A stretch of DNA of 64,000 nucleotides from Clostridiales bacterium (GTDB taxonomy: Bacteria > Bacillota > Clostridia > Lachnospirales > Lachnospiraceae): positions 1 to 64,000 of the forward strand of contig JALEHN010000047.1 in the NCBI GenBank assembly GCA_022770525.1, in the 5' to 3' direction. Position 1 is the stretch's first letter. Every line of letters starts with the position of its first letter. The position numbers and the translations under genes are program-made. The notes beneath the pieces are model-generated. The model made no database searches, was not told the origin of the DNA, and saw only the letters and a program-made list of their open reading frames with translations. Of this stretch, positions 61,842 through 64,000 are shown in pieces.

Positions 61842-63506
61842 TTATACTTTAAAGCAGCTGCCGCCGATGAATTCTCTGAGAATCGAATTTTTTGGTACAT
61901 TTTCACTGCTTACACCGAGGAAGTAGTCAAGAAACTTTAAAAGTCTTTTTGCTTCATCGTATTGAGGACTGTCCTGCGGCACACTAAAAAGCAGCGGTTC
62001 CGCAAATTGTTTAAGAACAGATAATTCATAAATCAGTGCGGAATTAAACATAATATCCGCTCCTTCCTGATAAGGGAAAATATTCTCTTCTTCGCCCCGC
62101 CGCACAGAATCCCACATGGCAATGGTTTGCTGCGCATTAGCGCCTCTTGTGGCGGCATCACGCACGATACGGCGAATGAGCCGGCCGTCCGTTGTCGGAA
62201 TGCGGTTATGCTCGTCAACATTAAGCTGGGTCAATGCGCTGATGTAAATTTTAAACTTTGAATCTTTGTGGAGGCTGTAGGTCATCTGGTCATTCAGCGC
62301 ATGAATGCCTTCAATAACGAGAATATCCTTTGGTCCGATTTTTTTCTTATGCCCTTTATACTCCCGTCTTCCGGTGACAAAATTAAACACCGGAAGTTCA
62401 ACTTCCATGCCCTCAAGCAGTGCGCTCATATGTTCATTGAAAAGATCAATATCCAGTGCACCAAGACATTCGTAATTCGGTTTTCCGTATTCGTCAAGCG
62501 GTGTATCTTCGCGATTCACAAAATAATCATCAACCGGGATCGGATGCGGCATAAGACCGTGGGTCTGAAGCTGAATCGATAACCGGTGTGAAAATGTCGT
62601 TTTTCCCGAAGATGACGGGCCGGCAATCAGTATCACCCTTTTTGACGGTGATGCGGCGATCGTGTCAGCGATTTTGGCAATCTTTTTTTCCTGGAGTGCT
62701 TCCTGAACAAGAATAAGATCGTTCATATCCTGGGCTGTGATCAGATTATTCAGTTCTCCGACAGTGGAAACGCCCATCATATCGGACCATTTAGCAGATT
62801 CCCACAGTACATTAAATAATTTGTCTGAAGGCGCAAACGGTTCGAGGATATCCGGTTGAATCTCATCGGGAAGAACAAGGACAAAGCCGTTATTGTAAAG
62901 CTGAAGGTCAAAAAGACGGATGCAGCCTGTGGAAGGCGCCATATAACCATAGTTATAATCAACAAAATCATCAATCATATAGACATTGACAGATGAAGCC
63001 CGGCGATATTTAAAAAGCTGGCATTTGTCATACATTTTGGCATTTTCAAACATGTCGACAGCATCTTTTAAAGGTAATGTCTTTTTAATAATCGGGACAT
63101 CAGAGTCGATGATCTCACACATACGTGCTCTGATTTTGTTCAGAAGTATTTCATCCGGTGTTACGTCACCTTTGATTTCACAAAAGTAACCATTCCCTAT
63201 AGAATAATGGATAAAAAGCTTCCTGAATTTGTCAGCGCCGATGACATCACGAACAGCCTTTGTCAGTATAAAAGTGGCTGTCCGTACATAAACTTTATGA
63301 CCGATTTTATCAGACGTTGTAACAAAATCAATATTCCCCTGTTTTTTTATCTTTTTATAAAGCTCTTTTAACTTGCCGTTGATACGGGCCAGTATGATCG
63401 GTGAATCAAACCTGTCCTGGTACTTGCCGGCAAGCTCAAGAAAAGTTGTCGTTTTGTCTATAGTCAGCGTTTCACCGCATACATGAATCTGTATCATGTC
63501 ACTCAT
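61842..63506 (-). CDS. Nucleoside (uridine) kinase with N-terminal TGS-like domain
   Basis: 554 residues. The N-terminal 60 residues resemble a TGS domain (MIQIHVCGETLTIDKTTTFLEL); a segment related to the threonyl-tRNA synthetase second additional domain follows (IHYSIGNGYFCEI). The C-terminal half is a uridine kinase/phosphoribulokinase domain with P-loop ILIAGPSSSGKTTFSHRL and VVIEGIHALND-like motif LVIEGIHALN. Such fusions are common in Clostridia; the domain role is unclear. AGGAGG fits the ATG at 63506. Confidence 0.92.
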   Translation of the reverse strand: MSDMIQIHVCGETLTIDKTTTFLELAGKYQDRFDSPIILARINGKLKELYKKIKKQGNIDFVTTSDKIGHKVYVRTATFILTKAVRDVIGADKFRKLFIHYSIGNGYFCEIKGDVTPDEILLNKIRARMCEIIDSDVPIIKKTLPLKDAVDMFENAKMYDKCQLFKYRRASSVNVYMIDDFVDYNYGYMAPSTGCIRLFDLQLYNNGFVLVLPDEIQPDILEPFAPSDKLFNVLWESAKWSDMMGVSTVGELNNLITAQDMNDLILVQEALQEKKIAKIADTIAASPSKRVILIAGPSSSGKTTFSHRLSIQLQTHGLMPHPIPVDDYFVNREDTPLDEYGKPNYECLGALDIDLFNEHMSALLEGMEVELPVFNFVTGRREYKGHKKKIGPKDILVIEGIHALNDQMTYSLHKDSKFKIYISALTQLNVDEHNRIPTTDGRLIRRIVRDAATRGANAQQTIAMWDSVRRGEEENIFPYQEGADIMFNSALIYELSVLKQFAEPLLFSVPQDSPQYDEAKRLLKFLDYFLGVSSENVPKNSILREFIGGSCFKV

Positions 63507-63527
63507 TTTGCTGCCTCCTTTCATCAC

Positions 63528-64000
63528 TTAAATGGTTATAAACGGCGCACAGCTTTTTTCGGTGCAGACATCAATATCTTCGCAATGTTCTTCAATATAT
63601 GTCTTCATATAATCTATAAAAATATGTTCGATACCCTGATGACCGGCATCAATGACAAGAATACCGTCTTCGTTGGCATCAATACCGTTATGATGACCGA
63701 AATCGCCGGATATATAAACATCGGCGCGGGTACGTTTGACGTCATCAATTAAATCTTTGCCTGAACCGGGGCAGATGGCCACCGTGCGCACAGATGCATC
63801 GGGATTTCCGAAAATCCGTACATTCGGGATATCAAAAGTCCTTTTGACAAGCTGTGCACACTCAGCAAGAGACATTGCATGCGGCAAAACACCTGTTCGG
63901 CCGATGCCGTATTCAACAAGTTCAGATACAACAAAATCTTTTCTTGTTACCTGAAGCACACCCTGGTCTGACAGTCCAAGCATATCAGCCGCAAGTGTTC
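63528..64000 (-). CDS. Nif3-like dinuclear metal centre protein, N-terminus beyond the window
   Basis: The C-terminal part of a Nif3/YbgI family protein: the frame runs open to the window end (…LAADMLGLSDQGV) so the start lies outside. The dinuclear metal site includes VYISGDFGHHNGIDAN and GHQGIEH, and AICPGSGKDLI is typical. The family has no agreed activity. It lies 21 bases before the nucleoside kinase gene and is probably cotranscribed with it. Confidence 0.9.
   Translation of the reverse strand, partial: TLAADMLGLSDQGVLQVTRKDFVVSELVEYGIGRTGVLPHAMSLAECAQLVKRTFDIPNVRIFGNPDASVRTVAICPGSGKDLIDDVKRTRADVYISGDFGHHNGIDANEDGILVIDAGHQGIEHIFIDYMKTYIEEHCEDIDVCTEKSCAPFITI

Noticed and set aside
61491-61906. 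Open frames inside and after the RNase P RNA gene
   Set aside because: They cover conserved rnpB structure and its promoter, with no ribosome binding sites.

Overview
The window looks like a chromosomal segment of a low-GC, Gram-positive anaerobe of the Clostridia, most probably Lachnospiraceae. The evidence is gene content and order: rplU-prp-rpmA-obgE-yhbY-nadD-yqeK-rsfS, the paired radical SAM/DUF2344 proteins followed by RNase G, SepF-YlmH-DivIVA, a PPi-type phosphofructokinase, the UPF0237/UPF0210 pair, AGGAGG-type ribosome binding sites and B. subtilis-type LexA boxes. Almost everything is housekeeping. I see no prophage, insertion sequence, CRISPR array or rRNA operon.

Layout. Positions 1-6.5 kb hold scattered single genes: a small unknown protein, a CPBP membrane protease, moaC, a DUF4867-like protein, tRNA-Glu, an unknown 291-residue protein, and a LysR regulator divergent from a DUF6076-like gene. 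From 6.6 to 25.3 kb nearly all genes are on the + strand: tRNA-Leu, a zinc-finger membrane protein overlapping polA, coaE, a metallo-beta-lactamase-fold protein, the ACT/PFL pair, pepD, the radical SAM-rng group, and the ribosome assembly and NAD block rplU to rsfS. From 25.4 to 64 kb nearly all genes are on the - strand: pfp, lexA (with a divergent yneA-like SOS gene), a ttcA-like gene, a XerS-like recombinase, rluD-lspA-aroB, the divIVA-ylmH-sepF-yggS division cluster, a D,D-carboxypeptidase, mgsA, minE-minD, radC, miaA-mutL-mutS, rny, recX-recA, a two-component/ABC/CPBP envelope cassette, RNase P RNA, a TGS-containing nucleoside kinase, and a Nif3-like gene cut by the window end.

Themes. 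DNA repair and SOS genes are concentrated here (polA, lexA, yneA-like, radC, mutS, mutL, recA, recX). LexA-box-like sites sit inside the core promoters of lexA, of the yneA-like gene and of recA, so one regulon can be read directly from sequence. Cell-division genes are also concentrated (sepF, divIVA, minD, minE, yneA-like), but minC and the mreBCD/rodA/PBP2 genes that usually sit between radC and mgsA are missing from that place.

The most interesting items are these. (1) A near-perfect 41-bp palindrome resembling a dif site abuts the 3' end of a XerS-like tyrosine recombinase, close to where the two blocks of genes converge; this could be a one-recombinase chromosome-dimer resolution system at the replication terminus. 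(2) A dispersed intergenic element of about 123 bp that folds into three consecutive hairpins is present in two near-identical copies and one diverged copy, with a compensatory base change in one stem. (3) A tight six-gene operon (response regulator, kinase, 830-residue surface protein, ABC ATPase, ABC permease, CPBP protease) looks like a self-contained envelope sensing and response unit.
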